Counted from the first letter of the stretch, positions 1 through 6,536 are shown. The stretch: DNA of 7,288 nucleotides from Bacteroidales bacterium UBA1204 (GCA_002310075.1 DBXU01000131.1:9210-16497), one strand, 5' to 3'. Numbers and translations are program-made. Notes: generated by a model from the letters alone, not told the origin.

Positions 1-495
1 ACCGACGGACAGATCTTCTTGGAAACTAGCCTTTTCAATGCAGGCATCCGTCCCGCTATCAATGTCGGCATCTCGGTGTCGCGTGTCGGCGGCAACGCCC
101 AGATCAAATCCATGAAGAAAGTAGCTGGCACCTTGAAACTCGACCAAGCCCAGTTCCGTGAGATGGAAGCCTTCTCGAAGTTCGGAGCCGAACTCGATGC
201 CGCTACTTTGGCTATTTTGGACAAAGGCCGCAAAAACGTGGAACTACTAAAGCAACCGCAATACTCGCCCATGCCGGTCGAAAAGCAAGTTGCCATCATC
301 TTCTGCGGTACCAACGGCCTGCTGAGCAAAGTACCTGAAAACAAAGTGCTCGAATTCGAGAAACAGTTCCTCGATATAATGACCGTAAAGCACAAAGACG
401 TTATGGAGCAACTGAAAGCAGGCAAGATCGACGACGACATCAAGGCGGTCTTGAAAGAAGAAGCGTTAAACTTGAGTGATCATTTTAACTCCTAA
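1..495 (+). CDS. atpA: ATP synthase F1 subunit alpha, C-terminal part (5'-truncated by the window)
   Basis: This is the last 164 residues of the alpha subunit of F-type ATP synthase, a non-catalytic nucleotide-binding subunit of the F1 head on the cytoplasmic face of the inner membrane. The frame is open from base 1 (reading TDGQIFLE) to the TAA at 493–495, so the start and the P-loop domain lie outside the window. Visible landmarks are TDGQIF, the [12 protein letters not shown] stretch and SVSRVGG; the Arg of SVSRVGG (bases 82–84) matches the arginine finger that reaches into the neighbouring beta catalytic site. The remainder is the helical C-terminal domain. The TTG at 19 is an internal Leu codon, not a start. 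atpG follows after 9 bp, the usual alpha-gamma order, so the two are almost certainly co-transcribed. The last codons and stop lie in a TAACnnn heptamer motif also found before lptB. Family identity is certain; the full length cannot be judged. Confidence 0.97.
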   Translation, partial: TDGQIFLETSLFNAGIRPAINVGISVSRVGGNAQIKSMKKVAGTLKLDQAQFREMEAFSKFGAELDAATLAILDKGRKNVELLKQPQYSPMPVEKQVAIIFCGTNGLLSKVPENKVLEFEKQFLDIMTVKHKDVMEQLKAGKIDDDIKAVLKEEALNLSDHFNS

Positions 496-499
496 CCAA
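486..499. repeat. Two-unit TAACnnn heptamer motif at the atpA/atpG junction
   Basis: Two successive 7-base units starting with TAAC (TAACTCC at 486–492, TAACCAA at 493–499) span the atpA stop codon, which is the TAA of the second unit. The 14-base string at 483–496 (TTTTAACTCCTAAC) recurs exactly on the minus strand at 5465–5452, across the kdsD stop codon. Two units alone could be chance; the exact match to the longer array is what makes it notable. Confidence 0.5.
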
Positions 500-504
500 A
501 CAAA

Positions 505-1377
505 ATGGCATCACTAAAAGAAATACGCGCCCGCATCTCCTCAGTCGCCTCAACGCAAAAAATCACGAGTGCGATGAAGATGGTTTCAGCAGCCAAGCTG
601 AAGAAGACCGAAGGCCTCACGACACGGTTTTTGCCATACAAAAACAAACTTAGTGAAGCGTTGTCTAATTACCTCGGTTCCCTCGAAGGCGAAGTCAGCA
701 TCCCTTTGGCTGAGCACCGCGAGGTGAAAAGGGTCGCACTTATATCCTTCTCTTCAAGCAGCGGTTTGTGCGGCGTCTACAACTCCAGCATCAGTAAACT
801 CTTCAAGCAAACGTATGACGAATATGCCGAAAGTTTGGGAGCAGAGAACGTCGTCGTTTTTCTTTTCGGGAAAAAAATCAATGACTACGCCAAAAAGTTC
901 GGCATCAAAGTAGAAAAGGCCTATGCGCCTTTGGCCGAAGGTTTGACATATGATCTTGCTATTGAGGTCAGCGACATGATGGTTGACTTATTTCTTAGCC
1001 ATAAAGTCGATCGCGTGGAATTGGTATTCAACCATTTCAAAAACGCTGGTGTTCAGGTGCCTTCACACGAGGTAGTGTTACCTCTTAAGGCCGAAATTCA
1101 AAAAGGAGGACCACAACTGGAATACCTCGTGGAACCCGACATGGAGACTTTTGTCAATGAATTGATACCTAAAGTATTACGAACCAATTTCTACTCCATC
1201 ATGTTGGATGCACTGACAGCCGAACATGGCGCCCGCATGACTGCCATGCACATCGCATCCGACAATGCCGACCAGTTGTCGCAAGAGCTCAAGATCCAAT
1301 ACAACAAGGCCCGTCAGAACGTCATCACCAACGAACTTATCGACATCGTTGGTTGGGCAGAGGCATTGAATGGATAG
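505..1377 (+). CDS. atpG: ATP synthase F1 subunit gamma
   Basis: This is the 290-residue gamma subunit, the rotating central stalk that couples proton flow through Fo to catalysis in the alpha3beta3 head. Both conserved ends are present. The N-terminal helix reads MASLKEIRARISSVASTQKITSAMKMVSAAKLKK. The C-terminal helix runs from about residue 243 (ARMTAMHIASDNADQL) through YNKARQNVITNELIDIV, and these two helices form the coiled-coil shaft. Between them is the alpha/beta domain with a GLCGVYN motif near residue 87, where many homologues have GLCGGFN. Length matches the usual 285–290 residues. The ATG at 505 is chosen because the family N-terminus begins there; no Shine-Dalgarno is visible, as is common in Bacteroidota. 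It is probably the last gene of the operon, because a strong hairpin terminator begins 3 bp after the TAG stop and the next gene converges on it. Confidence 0.97.
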   Translation: MASLKEIRARISSVASTQKITSAMKMVSAAKLKKTEGLTTRFLPYKNKLSEALSNYLGSLEGEVSIPLAEHREVKRVALISFSSSSGLCGVYNSSISKLFKQTYDEYAESLGAENVVVFLFGKKINDYAKKFGIKVEKAYAPLAEGLTYDLAIEVSDMMVDLFLSHKVDRVELVFNHFKNAGVQVPSHEVVLPLKAEIQKGGPQLEYLVEPDMETFVNELIPKVLRTNFYSIMLDALTAEHGARMTAMHIASDNADQLSQELKIQYNKARQNVITNELIDIVGWAEALNG

Positions 1378-1380
1378 ATG

Positions 1381-1408
1381 AAAAAAGAGGGCGTGCCCTC
1401 TTTTTTTT
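1381..1408. terminator. Bidirectional intrinsic terminator shared by atpG and murF-alr
   Basis: A perfect inverted repeat: GAGGG at 1387–1391 pairs with CCCTC at 1396–1400 around the four-base loop CGTG, and the stem is extended by A6 (1381–1386) pairing with the first six of T8 (1401–1408). Read on plus, the GC stem is followed by eight T; read on minus it is preceded by A8 and followed by six T. It therefore fits Rho-independent termination in both directions. It begins 3 bp after the atpG stop, and its plus-strand right edge overlaps the last base of the murF-alr TGA (1410–1408). Confidence 0.92.
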
Positions 1409-3891
1409 CATTCCTGATAATACACTCGCTTCACACGCTGCGATACGCGCGTCATTATTTCATAAGGGATGGTTTGACAAGCCTTGGCAATATTGGCGAT
1501 GTCGTGCTCGGCATCAAAGATAACCACGATATCCCCCTCAACGGCTTTTACATCAGTAAGGTCGAGCATGCACATATCCATGCATATGTCTCCGATGACA
1601 CTCACCTGCTGGCCGTTGACGTAAAATTTACCATTGCCATTGCCCAACAAGCGCGAGAGGCCGTCGGCATAGCCGATGGGCACAATACCGATGCGCATGT
1701 CACGCTCAGCATGGCCATGACGGTTGTAGCCAATGCTGTCGCCCTTTGGGATGTGTTTGATCTGGTTGATGGTGGTTTTCAGTGATACCACAGGCTCAAG
1801 AACACCCCTATCGGCATCACAGGTAGGTACACCATACAAGCCGATGCCCAAACGCACCATGTCGAATTGGTATTGCGGGAAACGGGTGATACCCGCCGTG
1901 TTAAGGATATGACGCAATACACTGGGGAAAGCTTCGGCAATGAGTTTACTTCCCTTTTCGAAGTTGTGAATCTGTTTCAAAGTGAAATCATCCTCAGCGG
2001 GGTTGTCAGCAGTGGCGAGATGCGAAAACACGCTCCTCACATGCAACATGGGGTTGGCTTGGATACGACTGATGAGTTCAGGCAACTCATCGATAGAGAA
2101 ACCCAAACGATGCATACCAGTGTCCAGCTTGATGTGCACATTAAGAGGATGCGCTTCGGGCAATGCAAGGTTTTCAATCGCTTTCTCAATAAATGCCAAA
2201 TTGCGGAAACTGAACACCTCCGGTTCCAGATGGTATTTGATGATGTTATCGTAGCTGTTCACCTCGGGGCTCATCACCATGATGGGCAAATTGATGCCAG
2301 CACGACGCAACTCTACACCTTCGTCAGCAAATGCAACAGTCAAATAATCCACATTATGGAATTGAAGAATATTGGAAACCTCAAGGTTACCGCTTCCATA
2401 GCCAAAGGCTTTCACCATCACCATAAGCTTGGTGGAAGGCTTGATTTTGGTGCGGAAATGGTTCAAATTGCTAACCAAATGGTTGAAATTGATCTCCAAA
2501 ACAGTCTCATGTGCCTTCTCCTGTAGTTCCATGCCAATCTGTTCGAACTCAAAAGCGCGGGCTCCTTTGAGCAGGATGGTCTGGTTGTTGAATTTTGAAA
2601 AAGGAAAATGTGCCAAGAAGTCGGAAACATTGGGATAGAAATATGATTCCATGTCGAACTTGTTGGCCTGGCGGGAGATGCCTTCACCAATGCCAATAAG
2701 CATGTCGACGCCTTTGGTTTTCAGCAGTTGGGCAATTTCAGCATAAAGATCCATCTCGTTGCGACCACTTTGAAGTATGTCGGAAAGAATGACCGCGTTG
2801 CGTTTGTGCTGGCGCTGCTGCTTCATCACATCCAAGGCTATGGAAAGTGAGTTGACATCGGAGTTATAGTAGTCATTGATGATGGTGCAGTTATTCATGC
2901 CCGCTTTGATCTCAAGGCGCATGGCGATGGAGGTCAACGATAAAAGCCGACTTGCAATGAGTTCAGGATTCATCTTCATCAGCAGTCCGACGGCGATACA
3001 ATGTGCAGCATTCTCGATGGAGGCAGCATCCGCAAAGGGGATGGTAAATGACAAAAGCTCATCCTGATAGAGACATTCTAATTGGCTTTGCTTATCTCCT
3101 ACCTTAACTTCCTTAATGAATAGGTCTGCCTCATCGAACTTGCGGCTCCACGTGAACAACTTTACCTTTGAGGCCATACCCGAACGAATCACGACTTGCT
3201 GAATTTCAGGATAATCCATGCAATAGACCAAAGCGTTAGCCTTGGTAAAGAGATTGAGTTTCTCACCAGCCTTTTGGCCACGGTTGATGAAATTCTCGTC
3301 GTGAGCTTGTCCTATGTTGGTGAATACGCCTATAGTAGGACGTATGACATCTTGCAGCGCCATCATTTCATCAGGTTCAGAGATACCCGCCTCGAAAATG
3401 CCCAACGTATTGCTCTCGTTCATCTGCCACACCGAGAGGGGCACACCCACCTGTGAGTTATAACTCTTGGGACTACGAACGATGTTATAATCTGGACTAA
3501 GCATCTGGAAAAGCCATTCTTTGACAATGGTCTTGCCATTGCTCCCCGTAATGCCGATGACGGGGAAGTTGAATTGCTGGCGATGGTACGAAGTCAAGGC
3601 CTGCAAGGCTTTCAGTGTATCGGACACAACAACAAAAACTGCCTCAGGGAAGTCTCCGTCTAGCTGATGGCTAACCACAAAGGCACGCACACCCTTCTCA
3701 TACAGCTCGGCAACAAACTTGTGTCCGTCGTTGCGGGCACTCTTTAAAGCGAAAAACAAAGTATGATAAGGGTCCATCAAATGACGGCTGTCGATGAGCA
3801 GGTCGCTGATTTTGCGGCCATGGGCGGCCCCTACAAGCTGTCCCCCGACAATCTCGGCAACCTGTTTAAGGGAATAATACTGGTGCTGCAT
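1408..3891 (-). CDS. Bifunctional MurF-type D-Ala-D-Ala ligase / alanine racemase fusion
   Basis: An 827-residue cytoplasmic fusion protein for peptidoglycan precursor synthesis. Residues 1 to about 455 are a Mur ligase of the MurF type (adds D-Ala-D-Ala to UDP-MurNAc-tripeptide using ATP). They show the P-loop GITGSNGKT (113–121), SYNSQVGVPLSV (143–154), TNIGQAH (191–197) and NDYYNSDVNSL (339–349), the counterpart of the DDxYNANPxS motif of stand-alone MurF. Residues about 460–827 are a PLP-dependent alanine racemase (L-Ala to D-Ala): VMVKAFGYGSG carries the PLP lysine K494, KLDTGMHRLGF lies at 588–598, DMVRLGIGLYG at 677–687, SIGYNR holds the expected catalytic tyrosine Y722, and CMDMCMLDLT lies at 770–779. 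K494 sits in KAFGYGSG, where typical Alr has KADAYGHG. Both halves are uninterrupted in one frame, and this fusion is known in Bacteroidota. The start at 3891 gives a normal N-terminus and a promoter-like element lies 24 bp upstream. Whether the MurF half is active cannot be read from sequence; the racemase half looks intact. Confidence 0.95.
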   Translation of the reverse strand: MQHQYYSLKQVAEIVGGQLVGAAHGRKISDLLIDSRHLMDPYHTLFFALKSARNDGHKFVAELYEKGVRAFVVSHQLDGDFPEAVFVVVSDTLKALQALTSYHRQQFNFPVIGITGSNGKTIVKEWLFQMLSPDYNIVRSPKSYNSQVGVPLSVWQMNESNTLGIFEAGISEPDEMMALQDVIRPTIGVFTNIGQAHDENFINRGQKAGEKLNLFTKANALVYCMDYPEIQQVVIRSGMASKVKLFTWSRKFDEADLFIKEVKVGDKQSQLECLYQDELLSFTIPFADAASIENAAHCIAVGLLMKMNPELIASRLLSLTSIAMRLEIKAGMNNCTIINDYYNSDVNSLSIALDVMKQQRQHKRNAVILSDILQSGRNEMDLYAEIAQLLKTKGVDMLIGIGEGISRQANKFDMESYFYPNVSDFLAHFPFSKFNNQTILLKGARAFEFEQIGMELQEKAHETVLEINFNHLVSNLNHFRTKIKPSTKLMVMVKAFGYGSGNLEVSNILQFHNVDYLTVAFADEGVELRRAGINLPIMVMSPEVNSYDNIIKYHLEPEVFSFRNLAFIEKAIENLALPEAHPLNVHIKLDTGMHRLGFSIDELPELISRIQANPMLHVRSVFSHLATADNPAEDDFTLKQIHNFEKGSKLIAEAFPSVLRHILNTAGITRFPQYQFDMVRLGIGLYGVPTCDADRGVLEPVVSLKTTINQIKHIPKGDSIGYNRHGHAERDMRIGIVPIGYADGLSRLLGNGNGKFYVNGQQVSVIGDICMDMCMLDLTDVKAVEGDIVVIFDAEHDIANIAKACQTIPYEIMTRVSQRVKRVYYQE

Positions 3892-3914
3892 ATAACGCGT
3901 TCGAAATTTTCGCG

Positions 3915-3922
3915 CAAAAATA
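3915..3922 (-). promoter_or_regulatory. Putative -7 promoter element for murF-alr
   Basis: On the minus strand this reads TATTTTTG, an exact match to the Bacteroidota -7 consensus TAnnTTTG. It ends 23 bases before the ATG at 3891, which would give a short leader of roughly 15–20 bases. I see no TTG at the expected -33 distance, so support rests on the -7 match and its position. Confidence 0.55.
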
Positions 3923-3943
3923 CTGCTTTTCTGAAAAAAGCAC

Positions 3944-3951
3944 TACCTTTG
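3944..3951 (+). promoter_or_regulatory. Putative -7 promoter element for pssA
   Basis: TACCTTTG matches the Bacteroidota -7 consensus TAnnTTTG exactly and ends 22 bases before the pssA ATG, implying a short leader of about 15 bases that includes the A7 run at 3959–3965. A clear -33 TTG is not visible at 19–21 bp upstream. It is divergent from the murF-alr element at 3915–3922, with only 21 bp between the two octamers. Confidence 0.55.
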
Positions 3952-3973
3952 TACCAACAAAAAAAGCGAAGCC

Positions 3974-4690
3974 ATGTCCTTCAAGCAACACATCCCAAAC
4001 GCCATTACCTGTGGCAATTTGGTCTCAGGCTGCCTCTCCATCCTGTTTCTCACCGAAAACATGCCCATAAAAGCGGCTATTATGGTTTTCGTCGCTGGTC
4101 TATTCGACTTTTTGGATGGTTTCACCGCTCGGCTTCTCAAGACCCAGTCATCCATTGGCGCCGATCTTGACTCCTTGTCAGATGTGGTTTCGTTCGGAGT
4201 GGCGCCAGGATTCATCATGTGTTGGCTAATGGACCGTGCCTACGACCTGCCCGCTTGCAGGTTCTTCGGCATCGATGTGTTGCCTTGCTTGGCCTTTGTG
4301 CTGCCCGTTTTCTCCGCCATCCGTTTGGCCAAGTTCAATAACGACGACACGCAAAAGACCTCGTTCCGTGGGCTCCCCGCTCCAGGCATGGCTCTCTTCA
4401 TCGTCGCCTTGCCGTTGGCGCTGTCACAAGCCGGGCATCTCACCGACGGCGTTTTAAGCTACTGGGCCTGCCTCGGCATCACGCTCATCTTTTCCTTCAT
4501 GATGGTGAGTCGCCTGCGGTTTTTCTCGTTCAAGATGAAAACAGCGAAATGGGAAGGCAACGAAGTCAGATGGATTTTCTTACTTGTCGCGATTATAGGC
4601 TTTGTGGTATTTAGATGGCTGGCACTGCCTTTCGTGATGCTTCTTTACATCCTACTCTCTATTTTCTTTACAGAGAAGACAGAAGCTTAA
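3974..4690 (+). CDS. pssA: CDP-diacylglycerol--serine O-phosphatidyltransferase (phosphatidylserine synthase)
   Basis: This 238-residue inner-membrane enzyme transfers the phosphatidyl group of CDP-diacylglycerol to L-serine, making phosphatidylserine, the precursor of phosphatidylethanolamine. The CDP-alcohol phosphotransferase signature DGx2ARx8Gx3Dx3D is complete at residues 48–70 (D48, G49, A52, R53, G62, D66, D70), with a further Asp at D45; these acidic residues bind the metal and catalyse transfer. A FRGLPAPGMA stretch at 131–140 favours the serine-using subfamily over phosphatidylglycerophosphate synthase. Hydrophobic stretches at roughly 11–28, 33–46, 71–86, 102–118, 137–151, 160–177, 199–213 and 217–232 fit a polytopic protein. 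The ATG at 3974 gives the expected N-terminus (IPNAITCGNLVSG close to the start) and has no Shine-Dalgarno. It is transcribed alone, divergent from murF-alr, and ends only 5 bp from the stop of convergent lptB, with no convincing terminator between them. Confidence 0.94.
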   Translation: MSFKQHIPNAITCGNLVSGCLSILFLTENMPIKAAIMVFVAGLFDFLDGFTARLLKTQSSIGADLDSLSDVVSFGVAPGFIMCWLMDRAYDLPACRFFGIDVLPCLAFVLPVFSAIRLAKFNNDDTQKTSFRGLPAPGMALFIVALPLALSQAGHLTDGVLSYWACLGITLIFSFMMVSRLRFFSFKMKTAKWEGNEVRWIFLLVAIIGFVVFRWLALPFVMLLYILLSIFFTEKTEA

Positions 4691-4695
4691 GTACC

Positions 4696-5433
4696 TTACA
4701 TTTCCTTCTTGTGCAATATGAAGTTGTGCCCTAGGTAAACCTCCTTTACATGGCTGTCGGCTGCCAGTTCCTCTGGCGTACCCGACATCAGCAAGGAACC
4801 GTCGAAAAGAAGGTAGGCTCTGTCGGTGATGGAAAGCGTTTCATGAACGTTATGATCCGTGATAAGCACTCCGATATTCTTTCTCTTCAACTTGAAGATA
4901 ATTCTCTGAATGTCCTCCACGGCAATCGGGTCGACACCGGCAAAAGGCTCGTCCAGCAGAATAAAATTGGGATCTACGGCCAAGGCCCTAGCGATCTCCG
5001 TACGGCGACGCTCACCACCCGAAAGTTGAATGCCCTTGCTCTTACGCACATGCTGCAGGCCAAACTCATCAAGCAAGTCTTCCAACTTCTCCCGTTGTTG
5101 TTGCTTGCTCATCCCTTTCTTGAACTGCATAACTGATGCAATGTTGTCCTCAACGCTCATCTGTCTGAACACAGATGCCTCCTGAGCCAGATAGCCGATA
5201 CCCATCTGTGCTCGCTTGTACATGGGCTGCTCAGAGATATCCTCCTCGTCAAGGAACACCCTGCCTGAATTCGGCTTGATGAGTCCCACAACCATGTAAA
5301 ACGTTGTCGTCTTTCCAGCACCGTTGGGGCCCAAAAGCCCCACAATCTCGCCTTGGTTGACTTCCACACTCACTTTATTGACAACCGTGCGCTGCTTATA
5401 TTTCTTGATTAAATCTTGCGTCCAAAGCTTCAT
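4696..5433 (-). CDS. lptB: LPS export ABC transporter ATP-binding protein LptB
   Basis: A 245-residue cytoplasmic ATPase that, with the membrane proteins LptF and LptG, extracts lipopolysaccharide from the inner membrane and drives it along the Lpt bridge to the outer membrane. All ABC nucleotide-binding motifs are intact: Walker A GPNGAGKT (35–42), Q-loop Q84 in [10 protein letters not shown], signature LSGGERRR (137–144), Walker [13 protein letters not shown] (158–169, with D161 and E162) and switch histidine H194 in ITDHN. LptB-like hallmarks are [31 protein letters not shown] and [10 protein letters not shown]. Length is normal for LptB. The start at 5433 gives the usual LptB N-terminus. 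It lies 26 bp downstream of kdsD on the same strand, which makes a shared transcript likely and places two LPS biogenesis genes together. The gap is filled by a TAACnnn heptamer array that reaches to within a base or so of the start codon. Confidence 0.95.
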   Translation of the reverse strand: MKLWTQDLIKKYKQRTVVNKVSVEVNQGEIVGLLGPNGAGKTTTFYMVVGLIKPNSGRVFLDEEDISEQPMYKRAQMGIGYLAQEASVFRQMSVEDNIASVMQFKKGMSKQQQREKLEDLLDEFGLQHVRKSKGIQLSGGERRRTEIARALAVDPNFILLDEPFAGVDPIAVEDIQRIIFKLKRKNIGVLITDHNVHETLSITDRAYLLFDGSLLMSGTPEELAADSHVKEVYLGHNFILHKKEM

Positions 5434-5434
5434 T

Positions 5435-5462
5435 TCAGTTAGGGGTTACGTGTTAGGAGTTA
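5435..5462 (-). repeat. Four-unit TAACnnn heptamer tandem array between kdsD and lptB
   Basis: Read on the minus strand from 5462, four contiguous 7-base units occur: TAACTCC, TAACACG, TAACCCC and TAACTGA. TAAC is invariant and the last three bases vary. The first TAA is the stop codon of kdsD and the array ends one base before the lptB ATG (5433). Because 7 is not a multiple of 3, the successive TAA triplets fall in all three reading frames. The first two units share a 14-base exact match with the atpA/atpG junction. Confidence 0.8.
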
Positions 5463-6425
5463 AAAGATACCTTCCTTGAGAATATCATGTAAATGGATTA
5501 TTCCTAAATACTTGCCATCATGGACGACAGGCAGCTGCGTGATGCTATTGTGGCGCATCTTGTGCAAAGCATCCACCACCAGAGCATCCTCTTCGATGGT
5601 CTTGGGGGCGGTAGTCATAATTTGGGATGCCTTCACCTGCTCGATGTTAGGGTACTTCATCAGCATGCGACGCAAATCTCCATCGGTGATGATCCCTTTG
5701 ATTTGGTCTTGGTCGGTGACAACGGTAGCGCCAAGCCTTTTACCCGTCATCTCGAGAATCACCCTTGTAAGGTTATCGTCGAGCCCCACCTCAGGTCGCT
5801 CATTATTAATATAAAGGTCCTTCACCCGCAGATATAGCTGTTTACCCAAAGCGCCACCAGGATGGAACTTGGCGAAGTCGCTTGTCGAAAAGCCTTTGCA
5901 TTTCATCACCGTCAAAGCCAAAGCATCCCCCATGACAAGTTGAGCCGTGGTACTATTCGTTGGCGCCAAGGTGTTAGGAATAGCCTCTTCTTTTACGGTG
6001 ACGTCAAGGACAAAATCAGCCTGAGTGGCAAGATATGAGTCGCGGTTACCAACAATGGCCACAATCTTGTTGCCACGCAACTTGATCAATGGTACAAGCA
6101 TCTTTATTTCAGGGGTCTCGCCACTCTTCGACAAGATAACCAACACGTCATCCTCACGAACGATGCCCAAGTCGCCGTGGATGGCATCGGCGGCATGCAT
6201 AAACACCGATGTCGTTCCGGTTGAATTCATAGTAGCCGCTATCTTCTGGGCAATGAGCGCGCTCTTTCCAATGCCTGAAAAAACGAGATTACCTTTCGTA
6301 TTGAGGATCAATTCCACCGTTTTTTGAAAATCATCGCCAACCAAGTGTTTCAACCCTTCGATTGCAGACGCTTCATTTTCAATTATTTGAACCGCTAATT
6401 CAAGAATAATGTCATTTTTTTTCAT
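5460..6425 (-). CDS. kdsD: D-arabinose-5-phosphate isomerase, KdsD/KpsF/GutQ family (SIS plus two CBS domains)
   Basis: A 321-residue cytoplasmic isomerase converting D-ribulose 5-phosphate to D-arabinose 5-phosphate, the first step toward Kdo of the LPS inner core. An N-terminal SIS domain (about 35–170) carries FSGIGKSALIAQKIAATMNSTGT, HAADAIHGDLG (77–87) and LSKSGETPEI. K54, E106, E147 and H188 align, at a constant offset of five, with the K59, E111, E152 and H193 that I recall as active-site residues of E. coli KdsD. FHPGGALGKQL (187–197) leads into two CBS domains (about 203–260 and 268–321). The frame is open up to an ATG at 6539 (359 residues), but I choose the ATG at 6425: MKKNDIILELAVQ matches where the family begins, the length fits, and the extra 38 residues would run across the probable recQ promoter. 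The start is followed by an A8 tract. KpsF or GutQ paralogues are the alternative names; adjacency to lptB favours the LPS role. Confidence 0.92.
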   Translation of the reverse strand: MKKNDIILELAVQIIENEASAIEGLKHLVGDDFQKTVELILNTKGNLVFSGIGKSALIAQKIAATMNSTGTTSVFMHAADAIHGDLGIVREDDVLVILSKSGETPEIKMLVPLIKLRGNKIVAIVGNRDSYLATQADFVLDVTVKEEAIPNTLAPTNSTTAQLVMGDALALTVMKCKGFSTSDFAKFHPGGALGKQLYLRVKDLYINNERPEVGLDDNLTRVILEMTGKRLGATVVTDQDQIKGIITDGDLRRMLMKYPNIEQVKASQIMTTAPKTIEEDALVVDALHKMRHNSITQLPVVHDGKYLGIIHLHDILKEGIF

Positions 6426-6442
6426 TTTTTCATTGATTTTTC

Positions 6443-6474
6443 TTGCGCCGAATTGTGTAAAAGCTATAACTTTG
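6443..6474 (+). promoter_or_regulatory. Putative Bacteroidota-type promoter for recQ
   Basis: TTG at 6443–6445 and TAACTTTG at 6467–6474 (exact TAnnTTTG) are separated by 21 bp, within the 19–21 bp spacing of the Bacteroidota housekeeping promoter. Transcription would begin near 6480, giving recQ a leader of about 100 bases, long compared with the leaders inferred for murF-alr and pssA. It is the best-matched promoter in the window. Confidence 0.6.
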
Positions 6475-6486
6475 TCTACGCACTTG

Positions 6487-6504
6487 AGGTGAAAAACACC
6501 TTTT
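6487..6504 (+). promoter_or_regulatory. Small hairpin with T run in the recQ leader
   Basis: AGGTG (6487–6491) and CACCT (6497–6501) form a perfect five-base-pair stem around an A5 loop, followed by a short T run ending at 6504. It lies just after the inferred recQ transcription start and about 80 bases before the ATG. The shape resembles a weak intrinsic terminator or attenuator, but the stem is short and the T run is only four bases including the last stem base. Confidence 0.3.
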
Positions 6505-6536
6505 AGGGCTGTAACGCGGTTTTTCAAAAGAAATTG

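Noticed and set aside
1378..1785. Plus-strand ORF of 135 codons starting right after the atpG stop
   Set aside because: It runs through the terminator and lies antisense to the conserved racemase domain. The translation has no family features and is a shadow of the real minus-strand gene.
1867..3456. Several plus-strand ORFs of 63–219 codons inside murF-alr
   Set aside because: All are antisense to continuous, motif-bearing coding sequence. Their translations are Met/His/Ser-rich with no recognisable domain.
3763..4170. Plus-strand ORF spanning the murF-alr start and the pssA start
   Set aside because: It crosses the divergent promoter region and overlaps pssA in another frame; the CDP-alcohol phosphotransferase signature is in the pssA frame.
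4679..4712. Imperfect hairpin (ACAGAAG with CTTCTTGT) across the pssA/lptB junction as a terminator
   Set aside because: It has a bulge, a loop of about 19 bases, low GC and no T run on either strand, so it does not qualify as an intrinsic terminator.
4750..5136. Plus-strand ORF of 128 codons across lptB
   Set aside because: It is antisense to intact ABC ATPase motifs and shows no family features.
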